A DNA stretch of 29,533 nucleotides from contig JAXHVH010000028.1 of the NCBI GenBank assembly GCA_034189085.1, forward strand, positions 1 through 29,533. The letters run 5' to 3'. Numbering within the stretch: position 1 is the first letter of the stretch; every line of letters starts with the position of its first letter. The notes beneath the pieces were generated by a model, which was given only the letters and a program-made list of their open reading frames with translations, had not been told where the DNA came from and did no database searches. The DNA is from M55B129 sp034189085 (GTDB taxonomy: Bacteria > Bacillota > Dethiobacteria > DTU022). Positions 1-7,689 of the stretch are shown here, piece by piece. Both the position numbers and the translations under genes were made by a program.

Positions 1-87
1 GATTCCAAGTCTCCTGGCTACTGCTCGTTTTGATAATCCTTGTTCTTTTAAACGCCTGATCTCTACGATTGTTGCCACCTCCGTCAA
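1..87 (-). CDS. IS21-family transposase IstA, N-terminal fragment (runs off window)
   Basis: Reading the minus strand from a TTG at 85-87 (or GTG at 76-78) gives a basic helix-turn-helix segment containing VEIRRLKEQGLSKRAVARRL, the kind of N-terminal DNA-binding region found in IstA transposases of the IS21 family. Only about 29 residues are present because the frame leaves the window at base 1, so the RNase H-like DDE catalytic domain cannot be checked. A GGGAG ribosome binding site lies about 10 bases upstream of the TTG. The IS21 assignment is helped by the adjacent multiple terminal repeats (179-226). A different HTH-bearing transposase is possible. Confidence 0.6.
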   Translation of the reverse strand, partial: MTEVATIVEIRRLKEQGLSKRAVARRLGI

Positions 88-228
88 GCTTGGCTCACTC
101 CCTCGTCCCTGGTTTGATGATTCTTATCAGGTATATACGAGAGAGTGAGCCTTCATTTCCTGCTTAACAATCCAAAGGTGTCCTAATTTTCGTGGCCATT
201 TATGCCGATTTTAACATGGCCATTAACA
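88..228 (-). mobile_element. Terminal region of an IS21-like element
   Basis: Between the transposase start and base 228 two adjacent 24-bp direct repeats are seen on the minus strand (203-226 and 179-202). Both share the cores AATGGCCA and AAAAT or AAATT. IS21-family ends typically begin with TG and carry several such repeats as transposase binding sites; here the TG end would be at 227-228. The other end of the element is outside the window, so the target-site duplication cannot be read. Confidence 0.55.
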
Positions 229-421
229 AAATATACAATACTTTATCTCTTAATAATAATTTAGTTCATTATAATATTAATATCAATATATGGCAAGTTA
301 AGAAAACATAGTTAAATTATTATAAGTTACGGTTTCTTCTGATAACAGTTGATAAGATTGACAGGCGAAGCACTTTTTATTCATTTTCATTGCACGATGA
401 ATAACAACCTAATTGAATTAT
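229..421. other. AT-rich intergenic stretch without recognised gene
   Basis: This stretch outside the IS end is very AT-rich and has no reading frame with a ribosome binding site on either strand. I see nothing else in it until the terminator at 422-447. Confidence 0.6.
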
Positions 422-447
422 AAAAACCGGGCAAAGCCCGGTTTTTA
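422..447 (-). terminator. Rho-independent terminator after the NSS/MetS-like pair
   Basis: Stem AAAAACCGGGC / GCCCGGTTTTT with an AAA loop, flanked by A and T runs on both sides. It lies about 50 bases past the stop of the 34-residue MetS-like gene and can work in both directions. Confidence 0.9.
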
Positions 448-495
448 TAGTCATAAAGATACATTGTAGCTGCCCGGAGGCGCCACTTTTGCATC

Positions 496-600
496 CTAAC
501 TAAACCCTTTTCCCTTCATGGCGATGGAAACAAAATAAGCTGCTCCACCCCAAAAAACGGCAATACCTACAAACAGGGTTATCCATGCTCCTACAGACAT
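496..600 (-). CDS. MetS-like small subunit of NSS transporter (34 aa)
   Basis: A 34-residue protein beginning MSVGAWITLFVGIAVFWGGA and ending in KGKGFS. It is one hydrophobic transmembrane helix of roughly 20 residues followed by a short basic tail. Family knowledge: MetP, an NSS methionine/alanine importer of Corynebacterium, needs a tiny one-helix partner MetS, and similar minigenes sit directly after NSS genes in many Firmicutes. The start is preceded by GAGGTGATTTTG, and the gene begins 38 bases after the transporter stop, so the two are one transcription unit ending at the 422-447 terminator. Function as a transport accessory is inferred from position and shape. Confidence 0.82.
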   Translation of the reverse strand: MSVGAWITLFVGIAVFWGGAAYFVSIAMKGKGFS

Positions 601-638
601 CAAAATCACCTCTTAATTATATAATGAGAACCGATTTG

Positions 639-2126
639 TTACTCTTCTACCTTGAATTCGTCTACTTCTTTAGCCGTTTTCAGCTTGCTGAAAACAAAGG
701 CCAGTACCGGTAGAAGGATCACCATTGCCCAGCCAATATTAACTGCCCATGAAGGATAGCCGCCATACGGCACTTTGATATCTTCTACTAAGCCGTATAT
801 CAGCAAAATGATCAAAATAATGGGCGTAAAGAACTTGATAAAGAAATCAAACCATTTACCGATTTTAACTTCGGAAAGCACATTTACGTGTTTGCGGAGT
901 TTCTCGGGGCCGATGAACCATCCGACAGTTATACATTCTGCCAGCCCGACAGCTACCAATCCATAACTGTTGACGAATTTGTCAACGATATCAAGCCAGT
1001 GTAACCCACCGCTGCTGACATAGAGCAGGCCGATCAGAAAAGCCGGGATGGCAATGATCGCCAGGGCAACAGGCCGCTTAAGATTCCACTTGTCCATAAC
1101 GGCTCCAACACAGCCTTCAACCAGCGAAAATTGTGAATCAATGGCCAGTGTAACCAGCAGCAGGAAAAATAGCACCCCGACAAAAGCTGCACCCGGCAGA
1201 AGATTAATAGCCTGCGGGTAGACAAAGAAAGCCAAACCCAAACCACCACTGCCGGCTACTTCAGCCACAGATTTTCCCTGCTGGACAGCCATGTAACCAA
1301 GCGTGGAAAAGATCGCCAGACCAGCCAGGAAGGCAATGCCGGCATCTGCCAGTGATGCGATGAAAACATTATTCGAAATTTCAGCATCTCGAGGCAGGTA
1401 GCTGGCGTAGGCAATCAATACCGCCATTCCCAGACTTAAGGAGAAAAATACCTGGCCATAAGCAGCCAACCATACATTGGCATCCAGCAGAGCAGCAAAG
1501 TTGGGACTGAGATAAAAATCAAGGCCAACCAGGGCTCCTTCAAGAGTAAAACCACGAATGGCAAGGACCAGTAGAATTAAAACAGGTAAAGTAGCGGTAA
1601 CCATCACTACTTTGCCAACGCCCTTAACACCGCTGTAAATAATCCACACAATTATAAGCCAGCCAACAGTGTAAGCAAGCAAAACAGGGATATTCAATCC
1701 ACCGAGAACTCCGGGACCTTCACTTACATTCAGGAAGCTTAAAAAGAAACCCACTGTGTCTTCTCCCCAGGCCAGGGTAAAAGCATGAATCATGTAGTTA
1801 ATAGCCCAGGCCATAACCACACCATAATAAGTAATGATGATAAAGGCAGTACCAATTCCCCACCAGCCTACCATTTCCGAACCTTTGAGGGCACGCCTGT
1901 AAGCTATGGGGGGTGAGCCAAAGTACTTGTGCCCAATACCAAACTCCAGCAGCATCAGGGGAATCCCGGCTGTCAAAAGAGCAAACAGATAGGGGATCAA
2001 GAAAGCCCCTCCCCCATTTTGCGCTACCACGTAAGGAAAGCGCCAGGCATTTCCCAAACCAACGGCTGATCCAAGCACGGCAAAAATAAATGCTCCACGC
2101 CAGGACCATGTTTCTCTTTCTTTCAA
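639..2126 (-). CDS. Sodium-dependent NSS (SNF) family amino-acid symporter
   Basis: A 495-residue polytopic membrane protein of the neurotransmitter:sodium symporter family, which import amino acids with Na+ through a LeuT fold. The N-terminal signature is clear: W-R-GAFIFAVLGSAVGLGNAWR-FPY at about residues 9-32, followed by QNGGGAFLIPY; this is the unwound TM1 that binds Na+ and substrate. About 11-12 hydrophobic segments follow, ending in a charged tail. The TTG start has AGGAGGG about 7 bases upstream. It is followed by the MetS-like minigene, suggesting an alanine/methionine-type importer, but substrate cannot be fixed from sequence. The leader holds an inverted repeat at 2155-2175. Confidence 0.93.
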   Translation of the reverse strand: MKERETWSWRGAFIFAVLGSAVGLGNAWRFPYVVAQNGGGAFLIPYLFALLTAGIPLMLLEFGIGHKYFGSPPIAYRRALKGSEMVGWWGIGTAFIIITYYGVVMAWAINYMIHAFTLAWGEDTVGFFLSFLNVSEGPGVLGGLNIPVLLAYTVGWLIIVWIIYSGVKGVGKVVMVTATLPVLILLVLAIRGFTLEGALVGLDFYLSPNFAALLDANVWLAAYGQVFFSLSLGMAVLIAYASYLPRDAEISNNVFIASLADAGIAFLAGLAIFSTLGYMAVQQGKSVAEVAGSGGLGLAFFVYPQAINLLPGAAFVGVLFFLLLVTLAIDSQFSLVEGCVGAVMDKWNLKRPVALAIIAIPAFLIGLLYVSSGGLHWLDIVDKFVNSYGLVAVGLAECITVGWFIGPEKLRKHVNVLSEVKIGKWFDFFIKFFTPIILIILLIYGLVEDIKVPYGGYPSWAVNIGWAMVILLPVLAFVFSKLKTAKEVDEFKVEE

Positions 2127-2442
2127 AACAATCCCTCCTAAAATAATTGTTACTTATAAGCTATAGATGCTTATAGCAAATACATATTTGGTTCTTCTTT
2201 TTTAAACGATTTTCCTTCTTTTTATGTTATTTCGAGATGGAAATTCTCATGCCCGGTCTAAAATTCCTTAAATGTTTTCCAGTTTTTAAAAGGGGAAAAG
2301 GTCCTGCAACCAGAAAATAATCAAGAGATTTGGCTTTCTCTTTCCCCTGGAACCAGGCAAAGTAAACTCATGAGGAACAAATTACCTGTGCTTCTGAATA
2401 ATTTTGTCACAACTGAAAATGTCCAATCAGGAGGTTTATGAA
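2127..2442. other. Divergent promoter region between NSS gene and aldo/keto reductase
   Basis: This 316-base gap separates two divergent genes and should hold both promoters. It is AT-rich, with an inverted repeat (2155-2175) in the NSS leader. No convincing small gene or riboswitch was found, and I could not pick -35/-10 pairs with confidence. Confidence 0.5.
2155..2175. promoter_or_regulatory. Inverted repeat TATAAGC-N7-GCTTATA in NSS leader
   Basis: Perfect 7-base arms with a 7-base spacer, lying about 30-50 bases upstream of the NSS TTG start. The position and symmetry suit a dimeric repressor site or a weak leader hairpin. No regulator is assigned. Confidence 0.35.
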
Positions 2443-3606
2443 ATGGAGTATCGTCATTTCGGAAACAGCAATTTTAAAGTATCACCCCTTGGCTTTGGCT
2501 GCATGCGCCTTCCTACCGTTGAAGAAAATACCCAGGGGAAAACCTCCATCGACGAAGAAGAAGCGATCAAAATGATCCGGTATGCTATCGACAGAGGAGT
2601 TAACTTCATCGATACGGCTTACCCGTATCACGGCGGGCAGAGTGAAATACTCGTTGGTAAAGCATTGAAAGACGGTTACAGTAATAGGGTTAAACTTTGC
2701 ACGAAGTCACCCATCTTTAAAATTGATCATGAAGATGATTTTGAACGTTATCTTAACGAACAGCTGGAGAAACTGCAGGTGGATCATGTCGACTATTATC
2801 TCATGCATGCTGTAAACCGGCAAAACTGGCAAAGCTCCATCCGGAAGTTCAACCTGCTTGATAAAGCGGAAAAAGCTATCCAGGAAGGATTGATCCGGCA
2901 GGTGGGATTTTCTTTCCACGACAATGAACACTTTTTCAGGGAAGTGGTGGATGTTTATCCCTGGGCAATGTGTCTGGTACAATATAATTATCTGGACAGG
3001 GATACTCAGGCAGGGATGGGAGGAGTACAATATGCTTCTCAAAAAGGCATCGCCGTAGCTGTTATGGAACCTCTACGGGGCGGCAAGCTGGCTGCACCTC
3101 CTGAACCGATCAAACAGATGCTGGATAAAGCCGCTCCCGGAAAACCTTATTATGAGTGGGCCTTGCAATGGTTGTGGGATCAACCGGAAATTTCGGTAGT
3201 CCTTAGCGGTATGAATACCATGGATCAGGTTAAAGCCAACATTGAAACAGCTGAAAAGTCTAAATTAAACGGGTTAAGGACTGTTGAAAAAGAGTTTTTG
3301 GAAGGTGAAGTCAGCAGGAAGTTCCGTGAACTTACTCTGGTACCCTGTACCAGCTGTTATTACTGCATGCCCTGCCCACAGGGAGTCGATATTCCTTTTA
3401 ATTTCGATATGTTCAACAACGGATATGTTCACGGAGAACTGGAAGCAAACCGCAACCTCTATAAAAAAATAGAAAATTCCGCTGAGAAATGTATTGCCTG
3501 CAGGGAATGCGAAGATAAATGCCCCCAGAACATCGAGATCAGCACCTGGATGCCCCGCGTACATGAAGTCCTGGGCGAAGATAAACCTTACAGGGAATTC
3601 AAGTAA
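2443..3606 (+). CDS. Aldo/keto reductase with C-terminal 2x[4Fe-4S] ferredoxin domain
   Basis: A 387-residue cytoplasmic protein with two parts. Residues 1 to about 290 form an aldo/keto reductase barrel with the tetrad Asp57, Tyr62 (FIDTAYPYHGG), Lys88 (KLCTKSP) and His122 (YYLMHAVN). The tail has two cysteine clusters, CTSCYYCMPCP (residues 302-312) and CIACRECEDKCP (350-361), each expected to bind a [4Fe-4S] cluster. Such fused proteins are common in anaerobic Clostridia and are thought to couple an unknown carbonyl reduction to electron carriers. I chose ATG 2443 because AGGAGG (2429-2434) lies 8 bases upstream; a longer frame from TTG 2404 lacks such a site. It is monocistronic or loosely linked to the YgbA-like gene. 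Confidence 0.9.
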   Translation: MEYRHFGNSNFKVSPLGFGCMRLPTVEENTQGKTSIDEEEAIKMIRYAIDRGVNFIDTAYPYHGGQSEILVGKALKDGYSNRVKLCTKSPIFKIDHEDDFERYLNEQLEKLQVDHVDYYLMHAVNRQNWQSSIRKFNLLDKAEKAIQEGLIRQVGFSFHDNEHFFREVVDVYPWAMCLVQYNYLDRDTQAGMGGVQYASQKGIAVAVMEPLRGGKLAAPPEPIKQMLDKAAPGKPYYEWALQWLWDQPEISVVLSGMNTMDQVKANIETAEKSKLNGLRTVEKEFLEGEVSRKFRELTLVPCTSCYYCMPCPQGVDIPFNFDMFNNGYVHGELEANRNLYKKIENSAEKCIACRECEDKCPQNIEISTWMPRVHEVLGEDKPYREFK

Positions 3607-3693
3607 CCTTTGGCAGATTAGAAGATCAACTTCTTTTAAGATCTGAGCCCGAAGGGGACCACTTTTTCCCTGACGTGCACTGTTTACTCTCAA

Positions 3694-3733
3694 TCGGACA
3701 TTAAAACTGAACCACATCAAGTATAATGTCCGA
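3694..3733. promoter_or_regulatory. Inverted repeat TCGGACATTA-N20-TAATGTCCGA upstream of YgbA-like gene
   Basis: Perfect 10-base arms (3694-3703 and 3724-3733) separated by 20 bases, in the gap ahead of the YgbA-like gene. It could be a regulator site spaced two helical turns or more apart, or the footprint of a small mobile element end. I do not recognise it as an NsrR or FNR box. Confidence 0.45.
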
Positions 3734-3745
3734 GAGGTAAATGCA

Positions 3746-3844
3746 GTGCGTACTCATCCCAGCCGGATTGAAAGAGTCGAGATTGATAAACTTCATATTG
3801 AAAAAGGCTATTCTACTTTAAAAAAGCAGGCAAACAAAAAATGA
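3746..3844 (+). CDS. Possible 32-residue leader peptide, ATGA-coupled to YgbA-like gene
   Basis: A GTG at 3746 preceded by GAGAGG about 9 bases upstream opens a 32-codon frame (VRTHPSRIERVEIDKLHIEK then a Lys-rich end). Its TGA (3842-3844) overlaps the ATG of the next gene as ATGA, the usual layout of translational coupling. The peptide is charged and unlike any family I know. It may be a leader, a split N-terminus or chance. Confidence 0.3.
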   Translation: MRTHPSRIERVEIDKLHIEKGYSTLKKQANKK

Positions 3845-4167
3845 ATAATAAAACCAAACGAGAAATCAAAACCCTCAGGAAAATGATCGAGATTTACTGC
3901 AGGGGTAAACACAGAACCAAAGGACAACTATGTTCAAACTGCCAAGAACTTTTTAACTATGCCCGGGAAAGGATCATTAACTGCAAACTTGGGGATCAAA
4001 AGACAACCTGTGCCCAGTGTAAGATTCATTGTTTCAAACCCATTTACAGGGAACAAATCAGGCAAGTAATGCGCTATGCCGGTCCGAAGATGATCTTCAA
4101 ACATCCCTACCTGGCTTTCTATCACCTGCTCGATTCGCACTTTAAAATTAATTCTCATCAAAAATAA
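3841..4167 (+). CDS. YgbA-type (nitrous oxide-stimulated promoter family) cysteine-rich protein
   Basis: A 108-residue soluble protein matching the YgbA_NO family in motif order: MIEIYCRGKHRT-KG near residue 16, LCSNCQELFNYARERI, then TTCAQCKIHCFKP-REQIRQVMRYAGP and the closing HPYLAFYHLLD. The eight or so conserved Cys suggest metal binding. In enterobacteria ygbA responds to nitric oxide through NsrR and has been linked to recovery from nitrosative stress; biochemical function remains unknown. There is no strong ribosome binding site, but an upstream 32-codon frame ends in an ATGA overlap with its start. A strong terminator follows at 4211-4238. Confident in family, not in role here. Confidence 0.85.
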   Translation: MNNKTKREIKTLRKMIEIYCRGKHRTKGQLCSNCQELFNYARERIINCKLGDQKTTCAQCKIHCFKPIYREQIRQVMRYAGPKMIFKHPYLAFYHLLDSHFKINSHQK

Positions 4168-4210
4168 GATGTCTCTTAACCAAATGGATATAAATGGCGC
4201 ACCTGATACC

Positions 4211-4243
4211 ATGGGAGCCGCCCCACGGCGGCTCCCATTCTTT
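4211..4243 (+). terminator. Terminator after YgbA-like gene
   Basis: Perfect 12-base stem ATGGGAGCCGCC / GGCGGCTCCCAT with a CCAC loop, followed by TCTTT. It sits 43 bases beyond the YgbA-like stop and just before the convergent SDR gene. Confidence 0.9.
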
Positions 4244-4282
4244 AAAATCTCCTACTGTTTAAATCATTGGCTGCGCAGGATA

Positions 4283-5044
4283 TCACTTCATGCTTGCTTC
4301 AAATGCATCCACTACTGTGTTGCCGGCATCTATGGTGATGACAGAGCCAGTCATATATCCCGAGTCATCACTGGCCAGATAACTGCAAATTCCCGAAATT
4401 TCATGCGGCTCTGCACCACGTCTCAGGGGCATGTTGCGAAATACATTGGCAGGAGCCTCACCAAAGTGTGCTTTGGTCATTTCTGTTAAAACAAAGCCGG
4501 GACATACTGCATTGCAACGTATGTTATATTGCCCATAGTCCACTGCAGCCTGCTTGGTGAGCATAATTAAAGCTGCTTTTGAAGTACAATAGCCGACTCT
4601 TTCCTGAAGACAACGCAAACCGCCTATTGAAGCAATGTTAATTATTGAGCCTTTATTTTTCTTGATCATGTGAGGGATGGTAGCTCTCATAAGCATAAAC
4701 GGGGCCAGGAAGTTAGTCCTTAATATCCTGTTCCAATCATCAAGATCTACGTTTACAACTCCACCTTCGACGTTTATGCCGGCACAGTTGACTAACGCGT
4801 CTATCTTGCCACCCCACTGAACAGTAGCTTCGACCATCTTTTCAATGTCTTCATCCTTATTGATATCACCTGGAAATATCTTTACTTTGTCCGAAGGAAG
4901 TCCTTCAGCTGTTTCTACCAATTTGTTTTCACGCCTACCTACTATGCAAATCTTCGCACCATCTTCTACAAACCTGCGGGCAACAGCAGCTCCTATACCA
5001 CTGCCAGCCCCGGTAATTAAAGCAACTTTGTCCTGTAATTGCAC
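4283..5044 (-). CDS. Short-chain dehydrogenase/reductase (SDR)
   Basis: A 253-residue classical SDR, NAD(P)-dependent oxidoreductase. It shows the cofactor motif TGAGSGIG near the N-terminus, the NCAG structural motif, catalytic Ser in INIASIGG and the YCTSK active site (YxxxK), and PG-V-T at the substrate loop. A basic GRREN after strand 2 could favour NADP(H). Closest recognisable group is the FabG/3-hydroxyacyl dehydrogenase-like set. GTG 5044 was chosen because GAGGAG (5055-5060) lies 10 bases upstream; a TTG at 5062 would overlap that site. It is the last gene of the minus-strand run acyl-CoA dehydrogenase, bicupin, SDR, so oxidation of a hydroxyacyl or alcohol intermediate is a reasonable inference. 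Confidence 0.9.
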   Translation of the reverse strand: MQLQDKVALITGAGSGIGAAVARRFVEDGAKICIVGRRENKLVETAEGLPSDKVKIFPGDINKDEDIEKMVEATVQWGGKIDALVNCAGINVEGGVVNVDLDDWNRILRTNFLAPFMLMRATIPHMIKKNKGSIINIASIGGLRCLQERVGYCTSKAALIMLTKQAAVDYGQYNIRCNAVCPGFVLTEMTKAHFGEAPANVFRNMPLRRGAEPHEISGICSYLASDDSGYMTGSVITIDAGNTVVDAFEASMK

Positions 5045-5241
5045 TTCAATATCACTCCTCAATAAACATTAATAAATAAACAGGTATAAAACAATTCTTG
5101 ATCCAGGTTGTTCGGCAGAACCGGAATTAAAAGATCTGAGCACCAGTTAAACTTATCAAAACCTTTGATACCGTTTCATCTCTTCACTGCAGGCGGCCCG
5201 CCGAAATGTATAAAAGGATAACTAATTAACCGGCTTTACAT
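5045..5241. other. Intergenic gap between SDR and bicupin genes
   Basis: A 197-base spacer with no gene, no convincing terminator hairpin and no recognised regulatory motif. The SDR may therefore be either in the same transcript as the bicupin or separately promoted. Confidence 0.4.
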
Positions 5242-6144
5242 CTACAGGCCAGCGGGGCTCGCTTCAGCAAAAGTCCCTGCACCGAGCATGACAGTTCCTT
5301 CAAGGTGAGGCTTGCTTACCTTTTGCCAAACATTGGGGCCATGTTCTAAACCCCTGGGGAAGAAAAATACATTGCTGGTATCTACCGGTATAGGAGTTCC
5401 ATCAACCCCTATCTCCATTGCCGCCCCGAGGTCTTCCGGGTTATCAGGATCTGCCCCAATGTGGAAAACAAGCTCATCAAAATTTTGATGAACATGCCCC
5501 ATTACATGGGGGTTGGGATCGGGCATATCATAGATCCACCCAAATTCAGAATAAAATTTTACTCCGGGGATATGGACCCCACTCATGTAAGTCATCGTCG
5601 GCATCTGGCGGTTGGTCACTTCTACAGCAACTTCCCGAAGAGGACTCCTGATTACATAAGTTTCATAATCAAAATCTTTATCTTTCCTGGGCAGATCAGT
5701 TTTGGGTTCATTAATACCGCTCTTTGCATATATTTTATCAGTGTTTCCTGTCCCTATTGTGACAACAATCTGCATGTACGGCCTATCTACCTTATTCCAT
5801 TTAACCGGCCCGTGTTTTACTCCTTTAGGGATATAAATGCCGGAGGAAGTGTTGAAATCGATTGGTTGTCCTCCAATATAATATTCCACATCGGCACCCA
5901 GAACCTGGGGATTGCTGGAATCAAGTCCATAGTTTAATATTATCTGATCATAATCATGGACATGCTCGTGTATGCAGGGATTTGGAACAGGTACCCCGTA
6001 CATCCAGTTGATGAGGACGTGGCACCTGTCCTGAGCAACCTGTTCGTTGCTCATGTAGATCATTTCCTTGATATCCCTGGCACCGAGAACCCCCTTCTCC
6101 ATCGGTTTGCGGACCAGGTATTTTTCACCATCTGTCTGTTGCAC
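5242..6144 (-). CDS. Two-domain cupin (bicupin) protein, putative metal-dependent enzyme
   Basis: A 300-residue protein built from two homologous cupin halves. In half one PNPC precedes His61-Val-His63 and Gln67, with P106-KG-VKHGP holding His111. In half two PNPH precedes His217-Val-His219 and Glu224, with P263-RG-LEHGP holding His268. These fit the cupin motifs HxHx(3-4)E and PxGxxH, so both halves look able to bind metal, though the first has Gln where Glu is usual. Known bicupins include gentisate dioxygenase, quercetinase and oxalate decarboxylase; none is matched closely enough to name. GTG 6144 with AGAAGG ten bases upstream was chosen; a longer frame reaches ATG 6282 but has no ribosome binding site. 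Lies 175 bases after the acyl-CoA dehydrogenase. Confidence 0.75.
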   Translation of the reverse strand: MQQTDGEKYLVRKPMEKGVLGARDIKEMIYMSNEQVAQDRCHVLINWMYGVPVPNPCIHEHVHDYDQIILNYGLDSSNPQVLGADVEYYIGGQPIDFNTSSGIYIPKGVKHGPVKWNKVDRPYMQIVVTIGTGNTDKIYAKSGINEPKTDLPRKDKDFDYETYVIRSPLREVAVEVTNRQMPTMTYMSGVHIPGVKFYSEFGWIYDMPDPNPHVMGHVHQNFDELVFHIGADPDNPEDLGAAMEIGVDGTPIPVDTSNVFFFPRGLEHGPNVWQKVSKPHLEGTVMLGAGTFAEASPAGL

Positions 6145-6319
6145 TGCTAAAATACCTTCTTTTACAAACCACGGATAATAAAGGCTTTCAAACATGCTAT
6201 TACAAAATAAAGGGGCACGAATGTAAATTATGTTGCGCTCATCATTTTTTATCATGTGAACGCTACAGCAACCTGTGCCCATTCATAGGTGGCATACCAA
6301 TTACTGTTAATTATACCGC

Positions 6320-7540
6320 TTAACATTTGCAATCATAATAACCGCGGCAGATATCGAACTTGCCTTGCTGAACGCCACCTTCCCAGAGTTGAACCATCTT
6401 ACAATCACGCCAGTACTTTTCAACGTGGTAATCCTTGGAGTAGCCATATGCTCCCATCAGTTCCATTGCTTTATTGGTCACCATAACTGCAACATCAGCA
6501 GAATATACCTTGGCCATGGTTGCTCTTGACATCAGGAACTCAGGATCTGTCCCATAAATTTCAGGATGATCTAGCATATATGCCGTAGACAAGTTGAAGT
6601 TTCTGGCCGTTTCTATGCCCGTAGCCATTTCTGCCAAAATACCAGCAGCGATGGAATGCTGCCTGATGGGTTTATTCGCAACGATTCTCTCTCCGGCATA
6701 ATCCAACACAATTTCAAACGTTGCCTGGGCGTTACCAATGACCAGTGAAGCAGTATTAAGACGGGCTGACAATATGCATAAATGTAATATCTCGGCATCT
6801 TTTCCCGGGCCAGCAGCACGGTACTCTTTGGGCACTCTCACATTGTCAAAGTGAACCACACAACTTCTGTCCCCTTCCATGCCTGCCTTCCGTTCAAACT
6901 TATCATATGTAACACCCTCGGCATCATGGGGAATGTAAATCATGGCGATCCCTTCGTTGCCAAGTTCGGGGTCAGTCGTACAGGTAACACAGTATAGATC
7001 TGATACGCCACTGTTGGAACCCCAAATTTTTTGGCCATTAATAACCCATTCGTCACCGTCTAAACGTGCGGTAGTACGAATTTTACGACCTTCCAGCATG
7101 GGGTTCTCTATGTCGCAGCCACCGCCTCCATGGCTGCCACCCGGTTCGGTCATAGAAAAGCAACCGAGTTTTAACTCATCAGTACAAAATTTCGGGGCGA
7201 ATTCATCGAGAACTACTTTGTTGCCGGCCACTCCTGCCGGTTGGAAACACCAACCTGTAACAGTAGCCGCAGCTCCTATACCGCTATCTCCACGCCCCAG
7301 TTCTTCGTGAATAATACCCATGGTAACCAGAGAAGTAATACCGCCACCGCCATACTCTTCAGGAAGAGAAAGTGACTGTGTCCTCAAATTTTTATTCATT
7401 GAAGTAAGGATTTTGTCAATTAATTCATAATTGCCGTCAACCTGATCTCGGTACGGCATTATCTCTTTTTCCACAAAATCTCGGTATGTTTTCGCTATAA
7501 GACGATCTTCTTCTGTTAAGTAAAGATCCATGTAATTCAT
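6320..7540 (-). CDS. Acyl-CoA dehydrogenase
   Basis: A 406-residue FAD enzyme that forms an alpha,beta double bond in acyl-CoA and passes electrons to ETF. Visible features: N-terminal helical domain; LSLPEEYGGGG; the flavin/substrate stretch GCFSMTEPGGSHGG; EWVINGQKIWGSNSG; SARLNTASLVIGNAQ; and the C-terminal MGAYGYSKDYHVEKYWRD-LWEGG with the likely catalytic base Glu387. It is slightly longer than the usual 380 residues. AGGAGG lies about 11 bases before the ATG. No ETF genes are in the window. Upstream come livF and the other transport genes on the same strand; downstream the bicupin and SDR, which suggests catabolism of an imported carboxylic acid or amino acid derivative. Substrate is unknown. 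Confidence 0.93.
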   Translation of the reverse strand: MNYMDLYLTEEDRLIAKTYRDFVEKEIMPYRDQVDGNYELIDKILTSMNKNLRTQSLSLPEEYGGGGITSLVTMGIIHEELGRGDSGIGAAATVTGWCFQPAGVAGNKVVLDEFAPKFCTDELKLGCFSMTEPGGSHGGGGCDIENPMLEGRKIRTTARLDGDEWVINGQKIWGSNSGVSDLYCVTCTTDPELGNEGIAMIYIPHDAEGVTYDKFERKAGMEGDRSCVVHFDNVRVPKEYRAAGPGKDAEILHLCILSARLNTASLVIGNAQATFEIVLDYAGERIVANKPIRQHSIAAGILAEMATGIETARNFNLSTAYMLDHPEIYGTDPEFLMSRATMAKVYSADVAVMVTNKAMELMGAYGYSKDYHVEKYWRDCKMVQLWEGGVQQGKFDICRGYYDCKC

Positions 7541-7689
7541 CTACTGGTGATCCTCCTTGTTTTATTTTTCATAACAGCTGGTGGTAATAAATACCTTCCA
7601 TCTAACATTAACCGATAATAATCCCTCCTTTAATCTAAAAAACAGCTCTAAATTATGAAATCTTCTTAAGTAAATTCACCAGACCTTTA

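Noticed and set aside
3274..3720. Minus-strand frame over the aldo/keto reductase 3' end
   Set aside because: It is antisense to the well-supported ferredoxin domain and lacks a start signal.
6145..6282. N-terminal extension of the bicupin from ATG 6282
   Set aside because: No ribosome binding site precedes it and the extra 46 residues do not resemble cupin sequence, while GTG 6144 has AGAAGG at suitable distance.
7541..7630. 23-codon frame just upstream of the acyl-CoA dehydrogenase with ATGA overlap
   Set aside because: The AAAGGAGGG is about 14 bases from its ATG, too far for a good start, and the peptide has no recognisable character.
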